Source: Oscillospiraceae bacterium
GTDB taxonomy: Bacteria; Bacillota; Clostridia; Oscillospirales; Ruminococcaceae
Assembly: GCA_017550285.1 (NCBI GenBank)
Contig: JAFZPP010000025.1
Coordinates: 1-64,000, forward strand
Length of the DNA: 64,000 nucleotides
Reading direction: 5' to 3'
In this document: positions 27,901 to 36,526 of the stretch, one piece after another
How positions within the stretch are numbered: position 1 is the stretch's first letter
Layout: every line of letters begins with the position of its first letter
Program-made: the position numbers and the translations under genes
Notes under the pieces: generated by a model
What the model saw: only the letters and a program-made list of their open reading frames with translations
Database searches by the model: none
What the model was told of the DNA's origin: nothing

Positions 27901-29193
27901 ATCATTAAAATAGAGCACATTCGTGGAATTATTGCTTTCGATATAGCCCGTTGCGAGTATTTTCGTACTGCCGTGCAGCAGTACACCGCATTTTTCGGCA
28001 GCGGCATTGTCCGCAGATGCGACGGCAAGCGCCTTTGAGCCCTCGCTGATCAGTGTATTCATGGTCGAATGGTCGGGCGCATCCGCTGCGGCTGCGAGAC
28101 TTTCTTCGCCGTCATTTCCGGCGGAGATGCAGACCGTGATGCCTGCGTCTGCGGCAGCGTTGATTGCATTCGTCAGCACATGCTCATCATCCGGCAGAAT
28201 CCATGTGGTGCCGTAGCTCATATTGACAACATCGGCGCGCAGCTTTGCCGCATCCTCGAGCATGGCGACCGTTGCATCGGTCAGCATCATGGTCGTCTGC
28301 TCCTGCCATTTCGTCATATCGAGACCGGTTGTCTCATCGGGAATCAGATATTTTTCCATTGCCATGAAGACGATCTGCGCATCCTTTGCGATGCCGGAGA
28401 TCTGATTGCCCGCGGCGTCGGTGATCGCATTGCCGGCGGCGATGCCGGAGACATGCGTGCCGTGATAATAATTCTGATTGGTATTTCTGACCGCATAGGG
28501 GTCATCGGCGATATAGTCGGCAGCGAAGGGAATCTTGCTGCTGAGATAGAGCTTTTCCGGATCGGCATTGACATGGAAGCCGACGGTCTGTGCGATTTTC
28601 TGCACATCCTCTTTTTTCAGCTTGGTCTGAATATTGTCGGGGAGTGCCGCGAACATCGGATGCGTGGTATCGAGCTCGCTGTCCATGATGCAGATGACCT
28701 GTCCCTCGCCGGTACAGCCGGTTTCCTGCCGGAACTGCGGGATTTCGCCGAGCTCTGCGGCGGTCGCCATGCAGGGCGTCAGTTTGATTTCGCTGCATTT
28801 TGAAACATCGGTGACGCCGGAAATCGAACGGACTGCGTCTGCGAGCGATTCCGGAATGACGCAGGAGAAGCCGTTGAGCAGTACGGTATAGCGGTACCGG
28901 ATGTATGTATCCGGATACAGCTTGAGGATTTCCGCAAAGACGGCATCCTGTGATTCTTCGCGGAAGCGGATCATTTCCGCGTGTTCCGCATCGGTCAGGG
29001 CATCGGTTGTGAGCCCCGGCAGAGCACCGCCCTCGAGCCGGACACACATCGTGACCGGTTCATCAGAGACGGCTTCTGCATGCACCGGCACGCTGCGGAA
29101 CAATGCACCGGAAAACGGGATACCGGCGGCATTTGCGCAGAGGATCAGTGCGGCAGCAATGCTGCAAAGTCTGGCTGTTGATCTGTGTTTCAT
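24955..29193 (-). CDS. Dockerin-bearing secreted subtilisin-like protease
   Basis: 1412 aa S8-family serine protease resembling lactocepin/C5a peptidases. Signal peptide about residues 1-39. Catalytic Asp in ICIMDSELDTTHP (about 170), His in HGTHVSGIAAG (about 246), Ser in SGTSMSSPYLAG (about 577). A PA domain is inserted between His and Ser (about 405-545). Fn3-like beta domains follow (about 650-1100), then a C-terminal dockerin (LAGDVNLSGTTDVSDAVLLA, later DSEDVILILQYI). Its last residues are the same as in the pectate lyase dockerin. A protease targeted to a cohesin is unusual; it may process complex components or host/plant protein. Confidence 0.9.
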   Translation of the reverse strand: MKHRSTARLCSIAAALILCANAAGIPFSGALFRSVPVHAEAVSDEPVTMCVRLEGGALPGLTTDALTDAEHAEMIRFREESQDAVFAEILKLYPDTYIRYRYTVLLNGFSCVIPESLADAVRSISGVTDVSKCSEIKLTPCMATAAELGEIPQFRQETGCTGEGQVICIMDSELDTTHPMFAALPDNIQTKLKKEDVQKIAQTVGFHVNADPEKLYLSSKIPFAADYIADDPYAVRNTNQNYYHGTHVSGIAAGNAITDAAGNQISGIAKDAQIVFMAMEKYLIPDETTGLDMTKWQEQTTMMLTDATVAMLEDAAKLRADVVNMSYGTTWILPDDEHVLTNAINAAADAGITVCISAGNDGEESLAAAADAPDHSTMNTLISEGSKALAVASADNAAAEKCGVLLHGSTKILATGYIESNNSTNVLYFNDKLREGNYNYVYCGRGEQGSIAGNDVRGKIVLVDRGNRFTDTGNYAAQAGAAGVIVCNNEERLSGLMVNESGLPMTMISKSDGELLKNASDRQITVTKEYENVKSGSAVSSYSSWGMLPSLELRPDIMGIGGNVISAAYNQQYASMSGTSMSSPYLAGCTAVLNQYLTKSGCTLTGAERQQRIRNLLMTGAVPYESNGIYTSPRMQGAGLVSLNNSIHTSVILTGAEGESKISLRDRLGTAFTFPVTVTNFGDADVSFASATLALSTDRAETGRDGAAYLSGRQKLSCEADCSALQTIAAGETKTVTLSVRLDSAETQKIEQTFKNGFYIEGYLLLEGAANNADISIPLSGFSGDYSKITLVSQQGGCLNLGQNAAVSARYSMLEQAELAKSVVNGMLNDNDREFIDLEYGNLDALLTKNPDREAMQIRQKYNSQEYDQAYMRTQWFLQQIAAKMAGEMNHDRMTYLSPNGDNIADRIAVGFRSPYSVSVRGTEIRDAAGNLIDLPQSTRFAGKSDAFTSFVSGAALNTLKEGEYTAEISVVRDSDGSTGAVVQKVSVPFTVDRTPPKVRSELTVQNGRKILKLTATDPVLDGFVIAGKGRGGEAGSYNPANAPTYGMTALYYLMGGSQGANVAVLTDSDTQQNVSGGKPLNRLLRADETAYKWLKQFDFVDFVKAKPDQNGSYTLSYDVTDFTAYNISTVDRAYNITDLSENASDPANPAPKENPLKEGIYRSNAMLLEVKEDTLHVVPFSNPKHAADYEYVYEYVYQDKQDIMYLHCSGADGKHETFRIRTDQSGNLVMTGDFDALLQDASGITEQTLIRTDLRSTDNYIAIGAEEAKEIFTDPYMLDQTKGKTPENVKVSIGIVQAHPVAEYVYSYGDGTGPYTVKVDLVTAEATLPDGSTCKAEAYTPQAKALAGDVNLSGTTDVSDAVLLARFVAEDSTANITAQGRANADCNQNGMPDSEDVILILQYIVHIIETL

Positions 29194-29538
29194 TTTTTTC
29201 TATCCCCCTTGGTCTGGCGGTTGACTGACGGGAGCCTGATTTGATGCACAGGCTCCCGCTTTTGAGTATAGCATATTCTGATTCCAATGTCAACAATACA
29301 GCGGTATCAGTGCATAACCAGTCATAATCCGGCAACAAGCGGACAGGAAGCTGCGCGGCAGTGCAACTGTTGATTTTGAAATCAGTTAGATGCATATTGT
29401 TGTAGGCATTCTTTCTTTATCGTTAGTCCTATTGTAATTTCCGCCTGAACATGCTATAATACAGAAGGAAATTCTCACGCAGGACATACGAAGTACACAT
29501 CATTCTGATATGCTGTAGATACGGAGGAGGTGAGCAAC
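29194..29538. other. Divergent region between subtilase and response regulator
   Basis: GGGAGCCTG/CAGGCTCCC forms a 9-bp hairpin at 29230-29257 in the subtilase leader, with no T-run. The regulator promoter is TTGTAA, 17 bases, TATAAT (29433-29461). No gene is seen. Confidence 0.55.
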
Positions 29539-30222
29539 ATGACATACAGACTGCTGCTGGTCGAGGATAATCTGCAAATCTGCCGCATGATCGGCGACTT
29601 TTTCTCTGCACAGAGCGACTGCCTCTGTGAGATCGACACCGTGCAGAACGGCGCGGAGGGACTCGATGCCGCCCGCAGCGGAGAATATGACCTCATCATG
29701 CTGGATGTCATGCTGCCCGATCTGGACGGCTTTTCGATCTGCCGCAGCATCCGTGCCGTATCGGATGTACCGCTGCTCTTTCTGACGGCGCGCGCCCGTG
29801 AGGAGGATGTGCTCTACGGCTATACGCTCGGCTGCGACGATTATGTCATCAAGCCGTTTTCGCTTGCCACGCTCTATGCCAAGGTGCAGGCGCTGCTCAA
29901 ACGTGCAAAGGGTACAGTTCTAAAACGGGAGCTTGTCTGCGGAAAGATCACGCTCGACCCGCTGACGCTCGCAGTAACGGCGGACGGTCAGCCCGTGACG
30001 CTTCCGGCAAAGGAATTTGCGCTGCTGCAATATTTCATGGAGCATCCAAACTGGGTGATTTCCCGCGATCAGCTCCTTGACCGCATCTGGGGCAGCGATT
30101 TCTTCGGCAGCGACCGCGTTGTCGATACGCATATCAAAAAGCTGCGCAGGGCACTCGGCAGTGCAGGCAATCAGATTCGGACCGTCATCTCCAAAGGGTA
30201 TCAGCTCAGAGATCATACCTAG
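29539..30222 (+). CDS. OmpR-family response regulator
   Basis: 227 aa; ATG chosen over the GTG three codons earlier because GGAGG is correctly spaced only for the ATG. Receiver domain (LLLVEDN, phosphoacceptor Asp in YDLIMLDVMLPD near residue 55, Lys in DDYVIKPF), then a winged-helix DNA-binding domain (DRVVDTHIKKLRRAL). All receiver residues are intact. Twelve bases before the kinase gene; the two form one operon. Targets unknown; the divergent dockerin protease is a candidate by position only. Confidence 0.93.
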   Translation: MTYRLLLVEDNLQICRMIGDFFSAQSDCLCEIDTVQNGAEGLDAARSGEYDLIMLDVMLPDLDGFSICRSIRAVSDVPLLFLTARAREEDVLYGYTLGCDDYVIKPFSLATLYAKVQALLKRAKGTVLKRELVCGKITLDPLTLAVTADGQPVTLPAKEFALLQYFMEHPNWVISRDQLLDRIWGSDFFGSDRVVDTHIKKLRRALGSAGNQIRTVISKGYQLRDHT

Positions 30223-30234
30223 GAGGCGATCAGG

Positions 30235-32130
30235 ATGAAGAAAGCAAAGCAAAAAATCCGGTTCAGAAGATTTTTCCTGCTATGGCTTGCAGTCTGTCTT
30301 CTTGCAGGCGGTGCATGGGTCGGACACTTTTATAAGGAAGGCTGGCGGGAATGCCGCACGGCAAGTCCGCGTGACAATTTCGATCAGAATGAAATCGAGA
30401 GCTATGAATACCGGCTGAAAAATGCAGCGGAGAAGGGGATACCCGTTCCGGTGCAGCTTGCAGGACTCAGGATGTCCGGAAACCACTATGATGAAGGCGC
30501 ATGGGTGCTGTATCAGCCCGAAACCGGTGAATTCTATACCGATCAGCCGTGTTATATGGCGGTTGTCCGGCAGAACGGGGAAAGAAGCCGCTACTACCTG
30601 TACGATACGGAAATGATCAGCCGGCTGTATGATTCCGTGCATTTTTTATACGGAGGTTTCCCGATTCTTTACAGCATTTATGTCAGGGACGATCAGTTTG
30701 TACCGGGCGAATTGTTTGTGGTAAAGGATTCTTATTTTCCGCTGCCGCGCAATCAGACGGAGGGCAGGAAAATTGCTGGCGAATGGGTCGATCTGACGCC
30801 GGAAAACACCGACGGCTGGACGAAGGTCGAGTGTTATCTCGGAAAAGATTATCTGTCATCCTATCACGAGTATTCCGATCAGACAGAGACCGACGGAGCG
30901 GACAGCACGGACGGAACGCTCCGGTTTTCCGGAGATTGTGTCCTCATCGGCACGGCAGATGCACCGGCGGCGGACGGATTCCGTCAGAGGATACAGTCGG
31001 AGCTTCCGGATGCATATGCAAAGATGCGTGAAAGCCAGAAGCAGCGCTATGAAGATGCAGACTCCGATGCAATTCCGACGGACATCCTGAACGAACTGCT
31101 GGACGAGTATCATGCGGCAGACCGGAAGGATCTGCTCGAATACTATCAGAGAAGCGACAAGGTACAGCGTCGTTATCTGCCGAAGCAGATATTTCAGGCT
31201 TATCTGCAAGATATAACTGCCGGCAGATCGTATAATTATGCATTTGATGATACAGATGTGCACTTCCGCGGCGAGGACTGGCAGCTCTTTCATTTTCAGT
31301 ATGTTGATTCGCGGGAAATGTTTGAACAGTTGTATCTGATTTTTCTGCCGCTGTTTCTGCCCTATGTCATCGGCTTTGCTCTGCTGATTGCACTGATGCT
31401 GTCCGTGGTGACCTATTCGCTCTACAGCAGACGCTATGACATCGAAGCCTACCGCAGAAACCTGACCGGTGCGCTCGCACATGACCTGAAAACACCGCTT
31501 TCCGTGATCTACGGCAATGCGGAAAATCTCCGTGCACATGTGCATCCGGAGCATGCGGACGAATATGCAGACTGCATCATGGAAAATGTCACGCATATTG
31601 ACGAGATGATCGCGGGCGTACTGGGACTTGCAAAGCTCGAACGCAGCGCTGCACCGCCGATGAAGGACAGTGTCGATCTGACTGAACTGCTGCATACGGC
31701 ATTCGGGCGGCATGCGGAGGCAATGGCGGAGCGCGGTCTGACGCTTGCGGAATCCGGCAGTCTGGTGCTCAAAGGCAATCGGGAGATGCTGACGCAGCTT
31801 GCGGAAAATCTTGCGGCGAATGCGGTGCAGCATGCAGCGGAGGGCGGCAGGATCACAGTCACCGTCGATGAGAAAAACACGCTGCGCATCAGCAATCCGT
31901 ATACGGGCGAGCTCGATGAAAAGCAGATTTGTGAGCCGTTTCAGCGCGGGGATGCAGCGCGCGGCAGTCAGTCGGGCAGCGGTCTGGGACTGAGCATCGT
32001 ACAGCAGATCGCATCGCTGCATAAATGCCGCCTGCGTGTCACCGCAAGGGACGGGGAATTTACGGTTGAGCTGAAAAGATTCAAGCTCGGATTTTTGTTC
32101 CGCCCCATCCGGATCAACGCGAAAAAATAA
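30235..32130 (+). CDS. Membrane sensor histidine kinase
   Basis: 631 aa. TM1 at about residues 12-32, a large extracytoplasmic sensor of about 340 residues of unknown fold, TM2 at about 365-395, then no clear HAMP. The H-box is GALAHDLKTPLSVIYG (His near 415), the N-box LAENLAANAVQHA and the G-boxes GSGLGLSIVQQIA. Cognate of the preceding OmpR-type regulator. A sensor domain this large suggests detection of a peptide or polymer outside the cell. Confidence 0.92.
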   Translation: MKKAKQKIRFRRFFLLWLAVCLLAGGAWVGHFYKEGWRECRTASPRDNFDQNEIESYEYRLKNAAEKGIPVPVQLAGLRMSGNHYDEGAWVLYQPETGEFYTDQPCYMAVVRQNGERSRYYLYDTEMISRLYDSVHFLYGGFPILYSIYVRDDQFVPGELFVVKDSYFPLPRNQTEGRKIAGEWVDLTPENTDGWTKVECYLGKDYLSSYHEYSDQTETDGADSTDGTLRFSGDCVLIGTADAPAADGFRQRIQSELPDAYAKMRESQKQRYEDADSDAIPTDILNELLDEYHAADRKDLLEYYQRSDKVQRRYLPKQIFQAYLQDITAGRSYNYAFDDTDVHFRGEDWQLFHFQYVDSREMFEQLYLIFLPLFLPYVIGFALLIALMLSVVTYSLYSRRYDIEAYRRNLTGALAHDLKTPLSVIYGNAENLRAHVHPEHADEYADCIMENVTHIDEMIAGVLGLAKLERSAAPPMKDSVDLTELLHTAFGRHAEAMAERGLTLAESGSLVLKGNREMLTQLAENLAANAVQHAAEGGRITVTVDEKNTLRISNPYTGELDEKQICEPFQRGDAARGSQSGSGLGLSIVQQIASLHKCRLRVTARDGEFTVELKRFKLGFLFRPIRINAKK

Positions 32131-32133
32131 AAA

Positions 32134-32180
32134 ACAGCCGCTCAATTCTGCGTCACAGCTTGAATTGAGCGGCATTTTTA
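32134..32180. terminator. Bidirectional terminator after the histidine kinase
   Basis: GCCGCTCAATTC and GAATTGAGCGGC form a 12-bp stem followed by ATTTTTA; A-run on the other side. Same stem sequence family as 17885-17927. Confidence 0.87.
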
Positions 32181-32220
32181 CAGGATGATATTAACTTCTG
32201 GTTTACTTGGGTTATCGAGC

Positions 32221-33321
32221 TTACTTCTGTGCAGCCGCGCGCTGCTGAATCAGCGTCAGATCGCGCACATCGACGCAGCCGTCCTGATTGATGTCCGCAG
32301 CGGCACCCGTGCGTGCATACAGCGTATCGGCAGTCAGCAGCACCTTTTGCAGCTTGACCGCATCTGCGATGCCGAGTCTGCCGTCGTCATTTGCGTCGCC
32401 TGCGGTGCAGATATATGCAATGTTGTGCATCAGGTACGCCGGATTCTTCGAGAGATCGGGCTGCACGGTCACTGTGACGATTGCATCCCAGTAGAAATTT
32501 TCGGTCATATAGGCTTGCAGTGCATCCGCATCCGCCTGTGTTCTGACGCAGATGTCGATGCCGGTATAGGTCATTTCCGGATGATCGGCATGCGGTTTTT
32601 CGGTCAGATAGATATTCGAGAGAATCTGATTGTCTGCAAGATATGCTTTCAGCCCGAAATATCCGGCTGCTGCGGTCAGATTGACCTCATCGGGACTGTT
32701 CGCGCCGCCGTCCTTCATGCGGAAATCATATTCCGGCGAAATGACGATATCGACCAGCGTCTCCGCGATCTCCTGCGCCTGCATGTACTGCATCACGCCG
32801 GCGCGGACTGCTTCGGACTGCACATAGCAGATGACGGTGTGATGATTCCAGAGCAGTGCGGCATAGGCAGCGGTTTCGGCATAACCGGCTTCGTCAATAT
32901 ACGCCCAGAGCTGATTGCGGACATCGAGCAGCTTTTCGAGTTCATCATTTGTGACGGGTGCTGCTGTGATGCCGGTCAGTTCGCGTTCTGCAAAGGATTC
33001 GACGCCGTATTCGATCAGGCTTTCATCGAGCCCTGCTGCTTTGACAAATGCTTTGACGGGCTCCAGTTCGTCAAAGCTGTCACCGATGACGGCGATTGCA
33101 TGCTCGTCGGCTTGCAGTGCAGTGTATGCATTGATCTGATGTTCGCGCAGCCAGCGGTTCAGCGCTTGCAGGGTCTCCGCGACATTCTGGTCGAGCACGA
33201 GCGCGCTGTCATGCACCTGATCTCTGTTTTCGGTCTCCGCAGAGACGGAAAGCGGCTGTGCTGCGGTACAGAGCAGGCAGAGCACTGCGGTCAGTGCGGC
33301 GGTCAGTTTTCTCGTTTTCAT
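32221..33321 (-). CDS. Secreted dockerin protein of the sigma-factor operon
   Basis: 366 aa from the ATG after GAGGTGA; the ORF's earlier start overlaps the anti-sigma gene. Signal peptide about residues 1-29 (ends VSA). The central region of about 260 residues is unrecognised but shows two similar segments (residues around ALQADEHAIAVIGDS and VRTQADADALQAYMTENFYW). C-terminal type I dockerin: TAGDANDDGRLGIADAVKLQ and AADINQDGCVDVRDLTLIQQ. It follows the anti-sigma gene by 10 bp, so it is probably made under the same sigma factor. No catalytic motif is recognised. Confidence 0.8.
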   Translation of the reverse strand: MKTRKLTAALTAVLCLLCTAAQPLSVSAETENRDQVHDSALVLDQNVAETLQALNRWLREHQINAYTALQADEHAIAVIGDSFDELEPVKAFVKAAGLDESLIEYGVESFAERELTGITAAPVTNDELEKLLDVRNQLWAYIDEAGYAETAAYAALLWNHHTVICYVQSEAVRAGVMQYMQAQEIAETLVDIVISPEYDFRMKDGGANSPDEVNLTAAAGYFGLKAYLADNQILSNIYLTEKPHADHPEMTYTGIDICVRTQADADALQAYMTENFYWDAIVTVTVQPDLSKNPAYLMHNIAYICTAGDANDDGRLGIADAVKLQKVLLTADTLYARTGAAADINQDGCVDVRDLTLIQQRAAAQK

Positions 33322-33331
33322 GATATTCACC

Positions 33332-34132
33332 TCATTCTTTCTGATTTGTGTCAACCGCCTGTGTTTCCGCGGTTGCAACAGCATAGAGATAAAAGCGGTT
33401 ATCCTCTTCAAACTGAACGGCAATCATCTCCTTTTCGGATATCTCCCTGAGCCGGTATGCATCGGCTTGACAGTGATAATAGGTATCGGACGCAAAATCG
33501 TATCCGCTCATATACACCGATTCAATCCGCGCACCGACGGCATCAGCCGGTACTTCGCGGTCGGTGTTCAGGTAGCAGACGGGCGGGGTGCCGAGCTCTG
33601 CCATGTTGAACTGCTGACAGATCGTCATATCATCCCAGAGAAGGGGAGCGGGATTCGTACCGGTCGCCTGCGTGTCGCCGTCGGGGACGGATGTTTCCGC
33701 AATGGGAACGACGCCGGACGGCTGTTCTGTCGTAACGGGCTGCGTTTCCGCGGGGTGCGTATCCGGTTCCGTCTGCGCGGCAGTGACCTGCATTTCCGTG
33801 CTGCGCTCCGGATCATCCGGCAGCGATTCTTTGGGGATGCCGGTCTGTGCGATTGTCACGGTTCCGGTCTGTTCGGACTCCGATACAGTCTGCATCATAG
33901 TTGTCTGCACGGTTTCAGGCGCGGCGGTATCTGTCTGCTCCGTAATCTGCGGCACAGCCGGAATCGGTACGGTACTGTGCTGTTTCAGCCCGATGCCTGC
34001 AATCAGCATCAGACATGCCGCGGCACCTGCCGGAATGCAGCGCATCAGGATTCTGCGCCGACGCTGTTTTTTCAGCAGATATGCGTCGCGCGCTTCGAGC
34101 ACGCACCGCGTCATTTCCTTATAATTCTTCAT
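33332..34132 (-). CDS. Probable membrane anti-sigma factor
   Basis: 266 aa: a short cytoplasmic N-terminus (about 30 residues, very basic), one membrane helix (about 32-48, CIPAGAAACLMLIAGIGL), a Thr/Gln/Pro-rich extracytoplasmic spacer (about 55-165) and a compact C-terminal domain. It overlaps the sigma gene by 14 bp, the standard arrangement for an ECF sigma and its membrane anti-sigma. No zinc-binding HxxxCxxC motif is visible, so it is not a ZAS-type factor. Role inferred from position and topology. Confidence 0.65.
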   Translation of the reverse strand: MKNYKEMTRCVLEARDAYLLKKQRRRRILMRCIPAGAAACLMLIAGIGLKQHSTVPIPAVPQITEQTDTAAPETVQTTMMQTVSESEQTGTVTIAQTGIPKESLPDDPERSTEMQVTAAQTEPDTHPAETQPVTTEQPSGVVPIAETSVPDGDTQATGTNPAPLLWDDMTICQQFNMAELGTPPVCYLNTDREVPADAVGARIESVYMSGYDFASDTYYHCQADAYRLREISEKEMIAVQFEEDNRFYLYAVATAETQAVDTNQKE

Positions 34133-34670
34133 ATCGAAACCCTTCCCTTTCCAGTTCCGATCTCAGTGCCTTTTTTGCATTGTAGAGCAGGTTTTCAATC
34201 TGCTTTCTGGTTTTATGCAGGATATCGGCGGCTTCGGCAGCGCTGAAATCCTCAAAATAGACCAGATACAGAACCTGACTGTACTGCGGCTTGATCCGTC
34301 GGAGTGCGCGGTGCAGTGTGATTTTCTGCTCCTCGCGGAGATACTCGCGTTCCAGATCGGTTTCCGCAGAGAGGCTGTCCCATTCGCCGGACACGGTTTC
34401 CGTATTTGCACGTTTGCGCATATAGCTGATCGCCGTATTTCTTCCGATCGTGTAGAGCCATGTTTTGAAGGAGCTCTTTCCGCGGAATTTCGGCTTTTTG
34501 ACAGCCAGCTTGATGAATGTGTCCTGCACGCAGTCCTCTGCAATGCTGAGGTTTTTGAGATAACTGTTCAGATAGAGCAGCAGACCGTCCTTGTAATCGC
34601 GGACGAGTGCTTCCATACCCGAATCATCACCTTCGAGGTAACGGCGGTAGCTACTTGCACCGTTATCCAT
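34119..34670 (-). CDS. ECF-type RNA polymerase sigma factor
   Basis: 183 aa from the ATG after AAAGGAG. Region 2 includes IAEDCVQDTFIKLAVKK and SSFKTWLYTIGRNTAISYMR. Region 4 includes IKPQYSQVLYLVYFEDFSAA and AADILHKTRKQIENLLYNAK, a normal sigma-70 region 4 HTH. Directs polymerase to stress or substrate-induced promoters. First gene of an operon with the anti-sigma factor and a dockerin protein, an arrangement reminiscent of polysaccharide-sensing sigma/anti-sigma pairs in cellulosome producers. Confidence 0.92.
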   Translation of the reverse strand: MDNGASSYRRYLEGDDSGMEALVRDYKDGLLLYLNSYLKNLSIAEDCVQDTFIKLAVKKPKFRGKSSFKTWLYTIGRNTAISYMRKRANTETVSGEWDSLSAETDLEREYLREEQKITLHRALRRIKPQYSQVLYLVYFEDFSAAEAADILHKTRKQIENLLYNAKKALRSELEREGFRYEEL

Positions 34671-34779
34671 AGGAGACTCCTTTCGTGTGTTTGATTTCCT
34701 TCTGTCCTTTAGACGCTGTACAGGCGTCAAAATACTAAGCGAATGCAGATTGCGGATGAAAAACATGCATCTGACCGTC

Positions 34780-34808
34780 TTGACACGGCTTTTCCCATAT
34801 TATATAAT
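34780..34808 (+). promoter_or_regulatory. GH43 promoter
   Basis: TTGACA, 17 bases, TATAAT, followed by a leader of about 20 bases with AAAGGAG. Confidence 0.75.
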
Positions 34809-34835
34809 AGAATCAGTCAAAAGAAAAGGAGCAGA

Positions 34836-36350
34836 ATGGATCAAATGTATTACAATAATCCTGTGATATCCGGTTTTTATCCCGACCCGAGCATCTGCCG
34901 CGTCGGCGATGTATACTATCTTGTATGCAGCTCGTTTCAGTTCTTTCCGGGCGTACCGCTTTTTGAGAGCCGCGACCTCATCAACTGGACGCAGATCGGG
35001 CATGTGCTGACGCGGCGCTCACAGCTTCCGCTGGCAAATGCAGATTCCGTCGGCGGCATCTATGCACCGACGATCCGCTTTGACCGCGGCACCTTCTATA
35101 TGGTCACGACGAATGTCACGAACGGCGGGCATTTTTATGTGAAGACAAATGACATTCACGGCGAATGGTCTGAGCCTGTGTATGTGCAGCAGAAGGGGAT
35201 TGACCCGTCGCTCTTTTTCGAGGACGGCAGAGCGTATTTCATGTGCAACGGCGAGGATGAAAACGGCGGCTTTATTTTGCAGTGTGAAATCGACATCGAA
35301 ACCGGTGCATGCCTGACCGCACCGCAGGTGATCTGGCGCGGCACCGGCGGACGCTTTCTCGAAAGTCCGCATCTCTATCACATCGGGCAGTATTATTATC
35401 TCATGGCATCCGAGGGCGGCACGGAATACGGGCATATGGTTGTCTATGCGCGCGGCTTGTCGCCGTTCGGACCGTTTGAAGCGTATGCGCAGAATCCTGT
35501 GCTGACAAACCGGAATCTTGGCGGCTGCGCATTACAGGGCTGCGGGCATGCCGATCTGGTCGAGGATGTCCGCGGAAACTGGTGGATGGTGCATCTCGGC
35601 TTCCGGCAGATCGCCGACTGGATGATGTTTCATACGACCGGCAGGGAGACCTGTCTTGTGCCGGTGACCTTCGGTGCAGACGGCTGGTTCACGGCAGGGG
35701 AGGACGGTACATCGCGGCTCCGGATGCAGACCGACCGCTTGCCGGAAACCGTCACGCAGCGGGTGCAGAAGCATTATGATCTGCGCAATACCGCGCCCGG
35801 CAGGGAATGGGTCTTTCTGCAAAATCCCGATATGCAGCAGTATGAATTATCAGAAGATGCGTTCTGTTTATCCGGCACAGAGAACGGCATCGGCACAGAG
35901 GATGCGTCGCCGGTGTTCATCGGAATCCGGCAGAAGGAGATGCAGTTCCGGCTGTGCTGCAAGGTCAGCATTGCCGCGCAGACCGCCGGACTGACCGTCT
36001 ATATGACCGCATCGCAGCATTATGATATTTATGTGCAGCCGCAGGCGGCGGGCGGTTTTGCGGTAATCTGCCGCGCGGTGCTCGGTTCGGTTGAGCATGA
36101 GACCGGACGCATCACACTGCCGCCGGACACCGCCGCCGCGACACTCTGCATCACCGGCGAGCCGCTGCATTATCAGTTCTCGTGCATGACAGGCGAGACG
36201 GAGCATGTCCTCGGCATACTCGAAAGCAAATATCTTTCCTCGGAGGTCGCAGGCAATTTCACCGGCGTCATGCTCGGTCTGTTTGCGGAGCATCCGCAGG
36301 CGAAGGGTGTCCGTTCGGCGTTCACGGACTGGACGCTCGATTATGCCTGA
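34836..36350 (+). CDS. Intracellular GH43 beta-xylosidase/arabinofuranosidase
   Basis: 504 aa, no signal peptide, so it acts on imported oligosaccharides. The five-bladed propeller domain (about 1-300) carries the GH43 hallmarks: NPVISGFYPDPSICRVGDVY with the general base Asp, GIDPSLFFEDGRAYFMC with the pKa-modulating Asp, and FLESPHLYHIGQYYYL with the acid Glu. The C-terminal beta-sandwich (about 310-500) matches the usual GH43 subfamily 11/12 accessory domain. ATG at 34836 sits five bases after AAAGGAG; the second Met is an alternative. Cleaves xylo- or arabino-oligosaccharides; exact specificity unknown. Confidence 0.92.
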   Translation: MDQMYYNNPVISGFYPDPSICRVGDVYYLVCSSFQFFPGVPLFESRDLINWTQIGHVLTRRSQLPLANADSVGGIYAPTIRFDRGTFYMVTTNVTNGGHFYVKTNDIHGEWSEPVYVQQKGIDPSLFFEDGRAYFMCNGEDENGGFILQCEIDIETGACLTAPQVIWRGTGGRFLESPHLYHIGQYYYLMASEGGTEYGHMVVYARGLSPFGPFEAYAQNPVLTNRNLGGCALQGCGHADLVEDVRGNWWMVHLGFRQIADWMMFHTTGRETCLVPVTFGADGWFTAGEDGTSRLRMQTDRLPETVTQRVQKHYDLRNTAPGREWVFLQNPDMQQYELSEDAFCLSGTENGIGTEDASPVFIGIRQKEMQFRLCCKVSIAAQTAGLTVYMTASQHYDIYVQPQAAGGFAVICRAVLGSVEHETGRITLPPDTAAATLCITGEPLHYQFSCMTGETEHVLGILESKYLSSEVAGNFTGVMLGLFAEHPQAKGVRSAFTDWTLDYA

Positions 36351-36445
36351 TGCCGTCACCGCTTTTAGTATTGTATATTATATATAGTATTTTACGGATT
36401 GTAGATTGTCTATCATGATAATATGTGAATCTTCATGCAAAACGC

Positions 36446-36474
36446 TTGACCGATTGCGAAATTTTGGTTATAAT
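36446..36474 (+). promoter_or_regulatory. Promoter of the scaffoldin-like gene
   Basis: TTGACC, 17 bases, TATAAT; 52 bases before the start codon, which has GAAGGAG. Confidence 0.75.
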
Positions 36475-36526
36475 AGATAATGACAGTATAGCGTTCTTAC
36501 GAAGTATCATATTGAAGGAGATATAC

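Noticed and set aside
29230..29257. Terminator before the response regulator
   Set aside because: A good stem, but there is no T-run and no gene ends there; kept only as a leader hairpin.
32500..33100. Catalytic domain in the 366-aa dockerin protein
   Set aside because: No recognisable active-site motif; left as unknown.
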